Shown one piece after another: positions 63,664 through 64,000 of a stretch of 64,000 nt of DNA. A program made the position numbers and the translations under genes. Origin of the DNA: Stenotrophomonas maltophilia (GTDB lineage: Bacteria; Pseudomonadota; Gammaproteobacteria; Xanthomonadales; Xanthomonadaceae); the NCBI GenBank assembly GCA_009912235.1, contig WNDS01000003.1, positions 310,001 to 374,000 on the forward strand, written 5' to 3'. The notes below the pieces were generated by a model. It was given only the letters and a program-made list of their open reading frames with translations, did not search any database and was not told the DNA's origin. The stretch's first letter is position 1; every line of letters starts with the position of its first letter.

Positions 63664-64000
63664 TCACTCCAGCGCCACGACCTCGAACGTCTCGTCGTGC
63701 TGCGGGTGCGCGTGCCACAGCGCCGCCAGGCTGCGGCCGCTGACCGGGTCGATGAACGCCGGCGCGATGTCGGCCAGCGGCTTCAGCACGAAGGCGTGCT
63801 TCAGTTCCGGCCGCGGAATACGCAGGTGGCCGGGGCCTTCCACCACCAGGTCACCGTAGAACACCACGTCCACGTCCAGCGTCCGGTCGGAAAAGCGCGG
63901 CCCGCTGCGGTCGCGGCCATGGGCGTCTTCCAGTGCGTGCAGCCAGTCGTCCAGGTCCTGCAGCGGCATCGTGGTGGACAGCGCCACGGCGTTGTTCACG
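63664..64000 (-). CDS. folK: 2-amino-4-hydroxy-6-hydroxymethyldihydropteridine diphosphokinase, 5' part outside window
   Basis: The C-terminal 112 residues of HPPK, which transfers pyrophosphate from ATP to the pterin in folate synthesis. 'RDRSGPRFSDRTLDVDVVFYGDLVV' (motif RTLDVDVVFYGD; catalytic Asp pair) and 'IPRPELKHAFVLKPLADIAP' (motif RAFVLxPLxDIAP-like) are clear. The N-terminus, with the usual 'GLGSNLG' motif, lies beyond the right edge of the window. Confidence 0.93.
   Translation of the reverse strand, partial: VNNAVALSTTMPLQDLDDWLHALEDAHGRDRSGPRFSDRTLDVDVVFYGDLVVEGPGHLRIPRPELKHAFVLKPLADIAPAFIDPVSGRSLAALWHAHPQHDETFEVVALE

Overview
The window is a GC-rich chromosomal segment of a gammaproteobacterium in the Xanthomonadaceae, most likely Stenotrophomonas (S. 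maltophilia group). The clues are dispersed palindromic GTAG/SMAG-type repeats (TGCCGGCC-N3-GGCCGGCA and variants) and ATCCACGCATGGCGTGGAT palindromes between genes, four large TonB-dependent receptors, and a xanthomonad-style N-acetylglucosamine (nag) locus. No tRNA, rRNA or CRISPR array was seen.

Layout. 1-4.7 kb: an amidohydrolase pair (the second lacks the metal ligands), a DsbA-fold isomerase, a frameshifted degV and a small unknown gene. 4.9-10.0 kb: a tripartite EmrAB/OprM-type efflux operon with a LysR gene upstream. 10.2-13.0 kb: a universal stress protein and a formaldehyde-detoxification operon (frmR-adhC-fghA) with a clear operator. 13.1-18.4 kb: a TonB receptor, and a LysR gene divergent from a zinc alcohol dehydrogenase. 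18.4-23.3 kb: a scarred conjugative-element remnant (relaxase fragment, LysR fragment joined to an eexN-like gene) carrying a TetR / FAD-monooxygenase / MFS module. 23.4-32.3 kb: core genes gshA, VIT transporter, engB, cytochrome c4, two DsbA-family thiol oxidoreductases, an EEP-family hydrolase, rhtA-like exporter with divergent Lrp regulator, and an M23 peptidase. 32.3-39.0 kb: two interrupted TonB receptors, a LysE exporter and a stand-alone exbD. 39.1-45.2 kb: slt, a small membrane protein, cca, an SseB-like protein, an S41 peptidase and a small unknown gene. 45.2-48.2 kb: a large autotransporter. 48.6-61.0 kb: the nag/chitin-oligosaccharide locus (nagX, nagA, nagB-II, nagR, nagP leftwards; glucokinase-type kinase, TonB receptor and GH20 hexosaminidase rightwards) with two nag-box operators in the central divergent region. 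61.2-64.0 kb: VanZ-like, MidA-like methyltransferase, pteridine reductase and the 3' part of folK.

How they work together. The nag locus forms a full pathway: outer-membrane uptake of chito-oligosaccharides (TonB receptor), periplasmic cleavage (GH20), inner-membrane transport (NagP), phosphorylation (sugar kinase), deacetylation (NagA) and deamination/isomerisation (NagB-II), under NagR. The frm operon senses and oxidises formaldehyde through glutathione, and gshA for glutathione synthesis lies about 11 kb away.

A caveat for every reader: at least ten genes are broken by single-base indels, several of them in C, G or T homopolymers, and two receptors carry in-frame stops. Restoring one base at each site gives full-length family-typical proteins, so many of the 'pseudogenes' may be sequencing errors. 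They are labelled pseudogene because that is what this sequence shows.
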